From assembly GCF_016508255.1 (NCBI RefSeq), contig NZ_JADVKT010000004.1, forward strand, positions 248,001 through 312,000: a stretch of 64,000 bases of DNA. Direction: 5' to 3'. Position 1 is the stretch's first letter, and every line of letters starts with the position of its first letter. Origin of the DNA: Acinetobacter calcoaceticus (GTDB taxonomy: Bacteria > Pseudomonadota > Gammaproteobacteria > Pseudomonadales > Moraxellaceae). This document shows positions 37,668 through 46,232 of the stretch, one piece after another. The translations under genes were made by a program, and so were the position numbers. Under the pieces are notes generated by a model. The model saw only the letters and a list, made by a program, of their open reading frames with translations. It did no database searches and was not told the DNA's origin.

Positions 37668-38891
37668 ATGGCCAATGGTTTTCCAGAAGGAAATTTTAGA
37701 ATCATTAATAAAGCGACTGGTGCGTGTATTTCAAGTCTGTATGGTGGTCAATCCCACGGTCTGCAAGATGCAGCGACTGCACGTGGTGAAACTGGGGTTT
37801 TGTCATATTCCCATACAAACGACCGTGAATTTACGGTACATGACAAAGTTAAAAACATAGAAGAAGAGCTTTGGTATTTTGATAGTAGTGCAGATACTTA
37901 CGGCCGACGAAAGAATATGCTTTATAACTATGTTCAAGATATTCGTTCTCGTTGGGTCTTAGGTGCCAATATTGAGGCAAAACCCATTGCCTATAAATTG
38001 CGAGACCAAGACTTAGAAAAATTTCTGGGGCTTTTACCAGAGCAAAATAAAGAAACTCTCGCCCACTTAAGAACCAGTGATTGTCTTGATATTACTCATT
38101 TAATTTGTGCATTTATCTATGTTAACTGCGAAGAAACTGTTAAATCCGAACTCATTGGCAAGCTTGATGATAAAAAGTTTGATGATTATTTAAATACAGT
38201 ACTGGCTTATGATTCGCTTCATAACATTCAGCAAAAGTTCCAAGAATATGCTTCCTCTTCTTTTCTAGATTTAAACATTCCTGAACTTAAAGATTTGCCT
38301 GAGAATCCTTTCACTCAGTATCATGAGCAGCTCTATAAAATAATTATTGCTTCTATCAAATTAGATATCTTGAACAGACAGAATTACAGCTCAGATTCGG
38401 TAGAGTTCAGATTGGCTTTAAGACATCAGAATCTTAATACACTTCTAGGAAAACTGAAAAAAGAGAAATTTGAGGAGCTTCAAGATAAGGTATGGAAAGA
38501 ATATGAAAATATTGAAAACCCTCAAAAAGAAGCTGTAAAAATCATTCAGGAGCTTAGAGAAACTCTAAATTTAAATACGAATGGAAAAAATATTGATACT
38601 GCCAAAAAGATTTTACAGACAGGCTTAAAATCAAATGAGTCTTTTGAGCAGCTCAAAACAGCGTTAAACCATACTCATGGTAAAGAACTACAAGCAATCA
38701 ATATGTATGGTGGCAATATTTTCTTGCAAGGAAGTGGTCGCCAATATCAAACTAAGTGGGCATTTGAAGATGGTTATATCTTTGTAGAAGGCCAGCCAGA
38801 TGCTGTACTGACATGTTTAGGTGATACGCATGTATATATCAGTCATCGATCTGATAACCCACATCAACGTTGGGAATTTAAGAGAGCTTAA
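37668..38891 (+). CDS. Lectin-like (split beta-trefoil) protein, paralogue 1
   Basis: The 407-aa protein has no signal peptide or membrane segment. Residues about 1-110 look like ricin-type beta-trefoil units (GNFRIINKATGACISS, then LWYFD, then LYNYVQDIRSRWVLGAN). Residues about 345-407 return to the same pattern (GNIFLQGSGRQYQTKWAFEDGYIFVEGQ, ending HQRWEF). Between them lies about 230 residues of mainly helical, charged sequence. I read this as a beta-trefoil interrupted by a helical insert. The function is unknown; sugar binding is only inferred from the fold. GGAG (37655-37658) precedes the ATG. It is homologous over its full length to the 40261-41472 product. Confidence 0.75.
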   Translation: MANGFPEGNFRIINKATGACISSLYGGQSHGLQDAATARGETGVLSYSHTNDREFTVHDKVKNIEEELWYFDSSADTYGRRKNMLYNYVQDIRSRWVLGANIEAKPIAYKLRDQDLEKFLGLLPEQNKETLAHLRTSDCLDITHLICAFIYVNCEETVKSELIGKLDDKKFDDYLNTVLAYDSLHNIQQKFQEYASSSFLDLNIPELKDLPENPFTQYHEQLYKIIIASIKLDILNRQNYSSDSVEFRLALRHQNLNTLLGKLKKEKFEELQDKVWKEYENIENPQKEAVKIIQELRETLNLNTNGKNIDTAKKILQTGLKSNESFEQLKTALNHTHGKELQAINMYGGNIFLQGSGRQYQTKWAFEDGYIFVEGQPDAVLTCLGDTHVYISHRSDNPHQRWEFKRA

Positions 38892-38933
38892 TCTAGCTTT
38901 TCTGAGCGTAGGTTTTAGAACACTCCCCTAGGC

Positions 38934-39000
38934 CTCTGTGTCCCAACGGACGTTTTACTTTGCGCTGATTTAAAGTGTGAGAGATCATTGCGACACAGAG
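38934..39000. repeat. Long-range inverted repeat downstream of paralogue 1
   Basis: CTCTGTGTC at 38934-38942 is complementary to GACACAGAG at 38992-39000 across a 49-base gap. The outer part (about 38990-39020) resembles the sequence after paralogue 2 (about 41505-41545), where the left arm is missing, so the duplication extended past the stop codon. Confidence 0.4.
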
Positions 39001-39019
39001 ATAAAGGAGCTAAGCGAAC

Positions 39020-39304
39020 TTAGCCCATTTCAGTTTTGTCGCAGCGTCGAATGCTGCTGAACAAGTTAGGGGCAAAGTCCTGTGGGAGATCAGGACTTTG
39101 CAAACTGGTGTGCTTTAAACGTTGTACGGTTTGAGGTGAATACACCTGTGCAAGCTGTTGGCAAACACAATCGCAACTGGTTTGCATGTGTTCACCTGAC
39201 AAACAAATTCTTTTAAATTCCTGCTGAGCTTTGGCATCAGCATTTGTAATACCGTAAACACCTGCAATAAGGTTTAAAATTAATATAAATTTATGAAGTT
39301 TCAT
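39020..39304 (-). CDS. Small exported Cys-rich protein
   Basis: The 94-aa product has a signal peptide (LHKFILILNLIAGVYGITNADA) and a mature part of about 70 residues with five cysteines, including CDCVC, spaced as RICLSGEHMQTSCDCVCQQL, then a late RRCDKTEMG. Disulfide-linked folding in the periplasm or outside is likely. No family recognised. It is convergent with lectin-like paralogue 1, and its promoter must lie in the very AT-rich 39305-39500 stretch. Confidence 0.6.
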   Translation of the reverse strand: MKLHKFILILNLIAGVYGITNADAKAQQEFKRICLSGEHMQTSCDCVCQQLAQVYSPQTVQRLKHTSLQSPDLPQDFAPNLFSSIRRCDKTEMG

Positions 39305-39530
39305 ATTATTCTCATGATTATTTATATCTACATTAATATAAAAATATAATTCATCTAAATATTAAAATAATTTTTTAAATAAAATTAATCCTCCCACAGA
39401 AATAGGAAAATAAAATAATTAAGATTTTAAAATAAAAATAATTTATAAATTTAAAAAATTAGGTCGCAAAAATCCAAATTTTAAATAAATAAAATAGTTA
39501 AATGAGAGAGAAAATAAGTTTGAATAATAG

Positions 39531-39768
39531 CATGGCCAACTCCTTAAAAATGGAGTCCTGCCACCAAATCACCGTCAATTGATTAGGGTGGCAGAACGAA
39601 AGAGGGTTAGCAGACTGACCTAGCGACCAGCACGCGCGAACGCGTCCCCCTTCCGCCCTACCATAGAGAAAAAGGGGGCACAAAGGTTCCACATGGGAAA
39701 TACTCAGAAAGTATAACCCATTCGCTAGGATACGGTCTGCTAAAACCGACTGGCAATGTAGGCCAGCA
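39531..39768 (+). ncRNA. Putative structured RNA, C4-antisense-like
   Basis: A GC-rich island of about 240 bases in very AT-rich DNA. It has nested complementarity: ACTCC/GGAGT (39539-39556), CTGCCACC/GGTGGCAG (39558-39565 with 39587-39594), ACGCG-CGAA-CGCGT (39632-39645), CCCCCTT/AAGGGGG (39646-39652 with 39672-39678) and an outer stem joining 39610-39615 and 39619-39626 to 39735-39740 and 39722-39729. The left half, with paired TGCCACC and GGTGGCA, recalls the C4 antisense RNA of P1-type phages and the multicopy C4-like small RNAs of A. baumannii. The strand is chosen by that resemblance and is uncertain. The rest of the 39305-40260 gap is AT-rich DNA plus the copy-2 leader. Confidence 0.45.
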
Positions 39769-39965
39769 ACGAAATAATAATCGGTATAATAAAGAACGTC
39801 AATTTATTTTAATGAAAAAGTTTAAATATAATAATTTAATTAATACTTAAATAATATTATCCTTTTTATTATACTCATGACTTTTAATTAATTTTAAAAT
39901 ATAAACTTGGGTTATATACATTTAGTTAATAAAATAAATTAATCGTTAAGTAATTTAAAAATATA

Positions 39966-40260
39966 TCATTATCAAAGCAGCCATAACTTTGATAACTCAT
40001 CTATTAGAAAGCCTGATATGTCTTTGAAATACATATTGGAATTTTTTATTGCATTCATAAAGCTCTAAAACATAGTAGCTCCCTTTTATTAAGGTATTCT
40101 AATAAATATAAATAATTCAATATGTTATATACAAAAACCAACAAAAACACTTGGATTTATACATGAAAAGTTATGGTATAAATCACGCTTCGAAATTTGC
40201 CTAATAACTATAAATTTCGACTATTACAAAACACTTTCTAATTATAAGGAGCGACTAATC
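39966..40260 (+). repeat. Duplicated leader, copy 2 (partner at 37381-37667)
   Basis: Diverged copy of the stretch after glmS, including the TTATCAAA/TTTGATAA hairpin (39969-39996), a ruined version of the glmS terminator (GCCTGATATG remains, the complementary arm is gone), a TATAAA box near 40178 and the leader hairpin CGAAATTT/AAATTTCG (40191-40219). Because the copy contains glmS-distal sequence, the duplication arose in place. Confidence 0.8.
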
Positions 40261-41472
40261 ATGGCTAACGGATTCCCAACTGGAAACTTTAGAATCGTTA
40301 ACAAAGAAACAGGTGCGTGTATCGCAAGCGCATACGGTGGACAAACCCATGGCTTACAAGATGCTGTAACTGCACGCGGTGAGACAGGTGTTTTACCTTA
40401 CTCTCATACAAATGATCGACTATTTACGGTACATGATAAGGTTAAAAACATAGAAGAAGAACTTTGGTATTTTGACAGCCAAGACTATCGCAGTGGTCGA
40501 GAAAATAAGCTTTATAACAAAGTTAAAGATATCCGTTCTAGTTGGGTGCTCGGTGCTCATGTTGAAACAGATGCGATTGCATATAAATTATTTGATAAAG
40601 ACTTAGAGCATTTCCTTAGTCTTTTACCAAAGCAAGATGAAGAAACACTCGCCCACTTAAAAACCAGTGATTGTCTTGATATTGTTCATTTATTACAAAC
40701 ATTTATTTATAGTAACGGCGAAGAAACGATTAAATCGGAACTTGTTGGTAAACTTGATGAGACTAAGCTGAACGAATATTTAAATGCCGTACTCGCTCAT
40801 GAGTCAATTCGTCGCATCGAACAAAAGTTCCATGAATATGCTGCCTCTCCTTTGCTATTTTTAGATATTCCTGAATTTAAAGATTTGCCTGTGAATCCTT
40901 TCGCTCAGCAGAATGAACAAATCTATAAGATCATTCTTGCCTCTGTGCAATTAGATGTCTTGGATCAAAAAGATTGGACTACAAGGTCAGAGTTCCGATT
41001 GCATTTACGCCATGACAATATCGATGCTCTACTAAAAAATATGAAGAAAGAGAGCATGGCGGAGCTTCATGTAAAAGCATATAAAGAATATGAAAATACC
41101 CAAGACCTCAAAAAAGAAGCCGTAAAAGTCCTTTTAGAGCTTAGAAAAACTCTAGATTTACATACGAATGAAAAAAATATGGATACGGTCAAAAAGATTT
41201 TAAAAGTCAGCTTAAAATCAAATGAGTCTTTTGAACAATTGCAAACAGCGTTAAACAGTACCAATGGTAAAGAAATAAAACCTGTTAATTGGCATAGTGG
41301 TAATGTCTTCTTGCAAGGTGCGGGTCGCCAGTACCAAACTAATTGGGCATTTGAAGATGGCTATATCTTTGTAGAAGGCCAACCAGATGCTGTACTGACA
41401 CATCTCTGGGGTTCATCTGTAGGTATTAGTCAACGATCTAATGACCCAAAACAGCGCTGGGAATTGAAATAA
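40261..41472 (+). CDS. Lectin-like (split beta-trefoil) protein, paralogue 2
   Basis: The 403-aa paralogue of the 37668-38891 product has the same architecture: N-terminal GNFRIVNKETGACIAS ... LWYFD ... IRSSWVLGAH, a helical middle part, and C-terminal GNVFLQGAGRQYQTNWAFEDGYIFVEGQ ... KQRWELK. The ends are more conserved between the two copies than the helical middle, as expected if the trefoil is constrained and the insert varies. GGAG precedes the ATG. No secretion signal. It ends at a strong terminator. Function unknown. Confidence 0.75.
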   Translation: MANGFPTGNFRIVNKETGACIASAYGGQTHGLQDAVTARGETGVLPYSHTNDRLFTVHDKVKNIEEELWYFDSQDYRSGRENKLYNKVKDIRSSWVLGAHVETDAIAYKLFDKDLEHFLSLLPKQDEETLAHLKTSDCLDIVHLLQTFIYSNGEETIKSELVGKLDETKLNEYLNAVLAHESIRRIEQKFHEYAASPLLFLDIPEFKDLPVNPFAQQNEQIYKIILASVQLDVLDQKDWTTRSEFRLHLRHDNIDALLKNMKKESMAELHVKAYKEYENTQDLKKEAVKVLLELRKTLDLHTNEKNMDTVKKILKVSLKSNESFEQLQTALNSTNGKEIKPVNWHSGNVFLQGAGRQYQTNWAFEDGYIFVEGQPDAVLTHLWGSSVGISQRSNDPKQRWELK

Positions 41473-41547
41473 GCTGAGTCTAGGTTCTTTGAATTTAGGT
41501 TTTAGTCATTGAGACAGTGACTCGCAAAGCTAAGTAAGTTTATTTTC

Positions 41548-41590
41548 AATCATCCAAAGAATTTAAAATCATTCTTTGGATGATTTTTAG
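41548..41590. terminator. Terminator after lectin-like paralogue 2
   Basis: AATCATCCAAAGAAT (41548-41562) and ATTCTTTGGATGATT (41571-41585) form a 15-bp perfect stem with an 8-nt loop and a following T run. Confidence 0.8.
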
Positions 41591-41696
41591 TTTTATAGAC
41601 ATAAATCCAATTATAAAATTGAAATATTTATAAATTTCTTATACTTTAAATTGCTTAAAATTCATTCAAAAACAGTAACAATAAGATAGGTAAAAC

Positions 41697-42320
41697 ATGA
41701 TTTCTTTAGAGCTTTTCATTACATTTTTAATGACTACGATTATTTTTGCTTATATTCCTGGACCAGCAATGCTGTATACCGCTGCACAAACGCTTTCTCG
41801 CGGTAGAAAATCGGGTTTAATGGCAGCATTTGGGATTTTTTTAGGAGGCTGTTTTCATATTATCGCGGCCTCTTTGGGCTTAACGACCATCTTTCAAATC
41901 ATTCCAAAACTCTATGATATTATTAAAATTTTAGGTGCTTTGTATTTAGTTTGGTTAGGCATTAAATTAATTAGATCTACCTCTGCCCCGACTCTTCAGC
42001 AAAATATTGAAAATAGTCAGTTATCTTTAAAACAGAGCATTTTGGTCGAAGTGTTAAACCCTAAAACCGCTATTTTTTATATCGCATTTTTACCTCAATT
42101 TATTAATACCTCATTCGATTTTCCAGTCTGGTCTCAATTCATCATTTTAGGGCTAATTGTGAATCTGATCTTTGTGTCTGCCGATGTGGTTTGTGTGTTT
42201 TTAGCCAACTACATTAGCCAAAAATTAACAAAATCAAAGAAGCCCCAAAAATCTATGTCCGTGATGGGGGGACTCATTTTTATGGGGCTAGGCGTTTTTC
42301 TTGGCTTTAAAAACCAGTAG
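41697..42320 (+). CDS. LysE/RhtB family amino acid exporter
   Basis: The 207-aa protein has six hydrophobic segments and LysE-family motifs: IPGPAMLYTAAQTLSRGRKSGLMAAFGIFLGG, ALYLVWLGIKLIRS and EVLNPKTAIFYIAFLPQFI. These transporters export amino acids or analogues using the proton gradient. The substrate is unknown. It converges with murI and their 3' ends overlap by 14 bases, so the two may interfere at the RNA level. Confidence 0.92.
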   Translation: MISLELFITFLMTTIIFAYIPGPAMLYTAAQTLSRGRKSGLMAAFGIFLGGCFHIIAASLGLTTIFQIIPKLYDIIKILGALYLVWLGIKLIRSTSAPTLQQNIENSQLSLKQSILVEVLNPKTAIFYIAFLPQFINTSFDFPVWSQFIILGLIVNLIFVSADVVCVFLANYISQKLTKSKKPQKSMSVMGGLIFMGLGVFLGFKNQ

Positions 42321-43107
42321 TTTCTACGGGTAAACGTTTACCTAACAAAGAAAAAGTAACATCCGCAACTTCCAACGGGTCTGAACTGGTCCAAATAATA
42401 TGATTCCCCTCATTTGGACTTTCAGAACTTAAATGATATTGATTGAGCTGCCGAATTAATTGCGCTGTTACAGCTTCCGAAGGCTCAATAATTTGAATAT
42501 CACCACCTACAATTTCTTGAATCGTATCTGTGACAAACGGATAGTGTGTGCATCCCAAAATAATCGTATCGACTTTTTGCTCGACTAACGGCGCCAAAAT
42601 ATTTTTTAAATAATCTTTAACTTCCGCTGTATGTGCTTTGCCCGTTTCAATTTTTTCGGCTAAGCCAATACAAGGCACTAAAGACACTTTAATATCTTGC
42701 GCATACGTTTCAATTAAACTTTTTAAGTTTTTACCCCTCACCGTCGTTGCAGTTGCCAAGACAGCAATATGCTTGCTTTGTGTTATTTTCACTGCCGGTT
42801 TTACTGCTGGTTCTATGGCAATAAGTGGCACATTAATTTGCGCTCTAATGGTTTCAATCGCTACAGCCGTCATGGTGTTACAAGCAATCACGATCGCTTT
42901 GCATTTGCCATGATCCACTAAATTTGAAATTAAATGCGTGGTTCTTGAAACAATCCAGTCACTTTCTTTGTCTCCATACGGGACATATTTCGAGTCAGCG
43001 AAATAGATAATATCTTCATTCGGAAGAGCCTGCCGAATATGCTTAAAGAGAGACAGTCCGCCTAAACCAGAATCAATCATTCCAATCGGGTTATTCTTCT
43101 GGTTCAT
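42307..43107 (-). CDS. murI: Glutamate racemase
   Basis: MurI supplies D-glutamate for peptidoglycan. The 266-aa protein has IGMIDSGLGGLSLFKHIRQALP and the two catalytic cysteines in VIACNTMTAVA and ILGCTHYPFV, with VPLIAIEPAVKPA between. The minus-strand start lies about 115 bases from the DUF885 gene's end, so it is probably a separate transcript. Confidence 0.96.
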   Translation of the reverse strand: MNQKNNPIGMIDSGLGGLSLFKHIRQALPNEDIIYFADSKYVPYGDKESDWIVSRTTHLISNLVDHGKCKAIVIACNTMTAVAIETIRAQINVPLIAIEPAVKPAVKITQSKHIAVLATATTVRGKNLKSLIETYAQDIKVSLVPCIGLAEKIETGKAHTAEVKDYLKNILAPLVEQKVDTIILGCTHYPFVTDTIQEIVGGDIQIIEPSEAVTAQLIRQLNQYHLSSESPNEGNHIIWTSSDPLEVADVTFSLLGKRLPVETTGF

Positions 43108-43222
43108 TATTTTTCCAATTTAAAATTCAAAAAGAAACTATATTTTTCATTATTATATTCTGTTTTCTATCGGTTTTTAAATCAGGCCCAACGAGGACCT
43201 GACCTAAATTTCGAATTTTGTT

Positions 43223-45049
43223 TTAAGCTGCCGCTTTTTGTTCCTTAATCCAATTTTTAATGCGTGCATCCAGTATATTTAAAGGCAAGGTTCCTGCATT
43301 TAAGATCATGTCATGGAAGGCTTTGATATCAAAGCGATCTCCAAGCTCATGTTTCGCAAGCTCTCTTAATTCTAAGATTTTTAGTTGGCCCATCTTATAT
43401 GCCAATGCTTGGGCAGGAATAGCAATATAGCGGTCTGTCTCTGCCTGAATGTCGGGTTCATCTAAAGCAGAATGTTCTCTCATAAAATCAATCATTTGCT
43501 GGCGGGTCCACTTTTTATAATGCACGCCAGTATCGACCACTAACCGACACGCACGGAACAACTCACTCGATAGTCTTCCATAGTCTGAAAGCGGGTCTTT
43601 ATAGAAACCAACGTCTTTACCCAATTGCTCTGCGTAAAGTGCCCATCCTTCAATATAAGCGGTGTGATTGGGCTGCTTTCGGAACATCGGTAAATTCGGC
43701 AGGTTTTGGGCAATATCAATTTGCATATGGTGGCCGGGAATTGCCTCATGGTAAGCGGTCGCTTCCATTGATATTTTGGAACGTTCAGAGAAATCGCCTG
43801 TATTCACATACACTTGTCCGGGGCGTGAACCATCAGGTGTTCCTTGATGATATTCGGCACCTGCCGCTTCTTTTTCTCGATATTGCTCTACGGGTAAAAC
43901 TTCGACTTTATTTTTGGGTAATAGACCAAATAGCTTCGGCAACTCTGGTTGCATTTGTGCAATATACCCGCGATAAATCTCTAAAATTTCTTCACGAGAT
44001 TTTGGGAAAACGGCGGGATTTGTTTTTAATGATTGTTGGAAACTTTTTAAATCGTTGAAACCTTGTGCTTTGGCAATTTTAAGCATTTCCGCTTCTATAC
44101 GAGCAACTTCTTTTAATCCGAGTTGATGGATATTTTCGGGGCTTTCTAGCGTGGTCGTATTATTTTCTACATAGAAGCGATAGAGTTCATCACCTTTTGG
44201 CAAGCTCCATATACCCTCGTGTTGTCGTCCATAGGGTAAGTAATCTTTCTGAATAAACGTTCCGAGTTTTTCATAAGCAGGCCGAACATTCTGATCTATG
44301 GCCTGTAGTATTTCACGGCTTAAACGCTCTTGTTCTGCTTTCGAAATGCTGCTTGGAAACTGCTTTAATGGAGAAGCAAACACACTGTCTTTCCCTGCTG
44401 GCGTTGCAATGCTATTAATCTGCTTTACCACCTTTTCAATTAAATACTTGGGTGGCATCAACCCATCTTTTTGTCCTTGTTTTGCTAACTGAGTCCCTTG
44501 ATCAAGAATAAGAGGGATTTGTTTTAAACGAGCAATATAGTCTTGATATTGCTTAACATTATTAAATGGAATCGAACTAATAAATCCTGGAAATTGTAAA
44601 TGTAGCCCCCACATTTGATTGAAAGGCATCTCATAGAGTTTCAAATCATAATTTTTAAGTGTTTCTTTCAACTGATAAATCATTAAGTCTTTATTTAATT
44701 GATCAGTTGCTGAAAACCCTGTGCTATCAATTGCTTCAAAACGGTTTAAAAAAATTTGAGTAGTTTTTTTATCTTTCTCGATCTGATTTTTTGAAAATTC
44801 TGTCCATCGATCGTTGTAGCGTAAATCTCCTAAACCCGTTGCAGTTTCAGGATTATTTTTTAAAGTGTATTCCCACTGTTCTTGTAAAAGCTGGTTTAAA
44901 GCTTTCACCCGAACAGAGACATCACTGTTTGGTTTAGATTGTGACTTTTCGATGGTATTTGTATTTATTTCGGGGGTTGCAGCATTAGACGAATGAGACA
45001 TCCAAAATAAAACACTAACACAAGCAAAATGTAAGGTTCTGTTTTTCAT
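43223..45049 (-). CDS. DUF885 family exported putative metallopeptidase
   Basis: The 608-aa protein has a signal peptide (FACVSVLFWMSHSSNA) and DUF885 landmarks: NPETATGLGDLRYNDRW near the N-terminus, and the zinc-binding-type motif ATAYHEAIPGHHMQ with EGWALYAEQLGKDVGF downstream. DUF885 proteins are related to M3/M32-like gluzincins and are thought to be peptidases; substrate unknown. It is monocistronic. Confidence 0.9.
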   Translation of the reverse strand: MKNRTLHFACVSVLFWMSHSSNAATPEINTNTIEKSQSKPNSDVSVRVKALNQLLQEQWEYTLKNNPETATGLGDLRYNDRWTEFSKNQIEKDKKTTQIFLNRFEAIDSTGFSATDQLNKDLMIYQLKETLKNYDLKLYEMPFNQMWGLHLQFPGFISSIPFNNVKQYQDYIARLKQIPLILDQGTQLAKQGQKDGLMPPKYLIEKVVKQINSIATPAGKDSVFASPLKQFPSSISKAEQERLSREILQAIDQNVRPAYEKLGTFIQKDYLPYGRQHEGIWSLPKGDELYRFYVENNTTTLESPENIHQLGLKEVARIEAEMLKIAKAQGFNDLKSFQQSLKTNPAVFPKSREEILEIYRGYIAQMQPELPKLFGLLPKNKVEVLPVEQYREKEAAGAEYHQGTPDGSRPGQVYVNTGDFSERSKISMEATAYHEAIPGHHMQIDIAQNLPNLPMFRKQPNHTAYIEGWALYAEQLGKDVGFYKDPLSDYGRLSSELFRACRLVVDTGVHYKKWTRQQMIDFMREHSALDEPDIQAETDRYIAIPAQALAYKMGQLKILELRELAKHELGDRFDIKAFHDMILNAGTLPLNILDARIKNWIKEQKAAA

Positions 45050-45242
45050 TTAATTATCCAGACATGTGTAATCAAGTTTAAAATATAGACAAAACAAATT
45101 ACGTGCCAAGCAACCTATAAAATGGTGTAAAAATCGAGTATTTTTTAACTCAATGATTTTATAAATTAATTTTCTTTTTAATCAAATTATTTATAGTTGC
45201 TATCTATATTCCATATCTGACTTTAATAGATCAGAAACTTAA

Positions 45243-45280
45243 AAAAAAGCGCACATGAGCGATCTCAGTGCACTTTTTCA
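45243..45280 (-). terminator. hut operon terminator
   Basis: On the minus strand AAAGTGCAC-TGAG ... CTCA-TGTGCGCTTT folds into an extended hairpin with one G:U pair, followed by a T run. It lies just past the hutG stop. Confidence 0.75.
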
Positions 45281-45301
45281 TTTCTACATTAAAATTGTTT
45301 C

Positions 45302-46222
45302 TTAAGAAAACAAATATTGATAAACAATATAGGCAGCCAGTTTTGCTGTTCTGTTGTCTAAATCAAATTTTGGATTGCACTCGGCAATATCTAAAAGTTT
45401 GATTTTGCCGCTCTCTTGAATATGCTTAAAAATTGCTTCAAAAGTAGCTAAATCAATTCCTTTTACAGCAGGTGCACTGACTCCCGGTGCAACCGCAGCC
45501 GCGAAAACATCCAAATCAATCGTAACGTACAAACAGTCTACTTTTTCAATAAAAGCATCAACCGCTGCAAGCACTTTTGGTAGGTTAAAAATATTAACCT
45601 CATGATCTCTTAAATATGAGCAATTCAGCGCATCGGCTGTATCAAACAAAACTTTAGTATTGGCGTGGTTGGCTACCCCAATACATAAATAATTAAATTG
45701 TTTTTGATGTTGCTCAGAAAGCCTTGCTGCCTGTAAAAAAGGTGTCCCAGAGGTGGCATGCTCTGCTTCACGCAAATCAAAATGGGCATCGAAATTGATA
45801 ATGCCTATTTTTTTATCTGGCGCATGTGCTTGTAGATATTGGAATAAACCACTAAAGCTTCCAAATGCAACTTCATGCCCGCCGCCAAGTACAATCGGCT
45901 TTAAACCATTTTGTAAGCTGTTTGCGACTTGTTCAGCCAACTCAGTTTGGGCTTGCTCTAAATTGTCATATTCACAAGTCACTGTACCCAAATCGACAAT
46001 ACTGACTGGGCGATGAATCGGTAAGTTAGCCAGTTGTGTGCGAATTGCATCTGGCGCATCGGCAGCACCGACACGGCCCTTATTACGCTTTACACCTTCA
46101 TCAGAGCTAAAGCCAATGAGGGCAAATTCGGCATGTTGGTTTTTATTCACAATATGATGGATACGTTGGTGTGCTTCACCCTCGCCATCATGTCGGCCTT
46201 GCCATTTAAATGTGTGATTCAT
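45302..46222 (-). CDS. hutG: Formimidoylglutamase
   Basis: HutG hydrolyses N-formimidoyl-glutamate to glutamate and formamide, the last step of the pathway. The arginase-fold Mn ligands are visible in VLGGGHEVAFGSF, GIINFDAHFDLR and YVTIDLDVFAAAVAPGVSAP. I use the ATG at 46220-46222 (MNHTFKWQGRHDGEG), ten bases after the hutI stop, giving 306 aa; the frame extends to 46255 but would overlap hutI. It is the final gene of the operon. Confidence 0.94.
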   Translation of the reverse strand: MNHTFKWQGRHDGEGEAHQRIHHIVNKNQHAEFALIGFSSDEGVKRNKGRVGAADAPDAIRTQLANLPIHRPVSIVDLGTVTCEYDNLEQAQTELAEQVANSLQNGLKPIVLGGGHEVAFGSFSGLFQYLQAHAPDKKIGIINFDAHFDLREAEHATSGTPFLQAARLSEQHQKQFNYLCIGVANHANTKVLFDTADALNCSYLRDHEVNIFNLPKVLAAVDAFIEKVDCLYVTIDLDVFAAAVAPGVSAPAVKGIDLATFEAIFKHIQESGKIKLLDIAECNPKFDLDNRTAKLAAYIVYQYLFS

Positions 46223-46232
46223 GTGACACCGT

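Noticed and set aside
39498..39692. 64-codon minus-strand frame within the structured RNA
   Set aside because: It follows the GC-rich RNA arms, has no clear ribosome site and ends in AT-rich DNA; the RNA structure explains the open frame better.
39305..40260. Prophage remnant suggested by the C4-like RNA
   Set aside because: No integrase, repressor, antirepressor or structural gene is recognisable around it; only the RNA remains as evidence.
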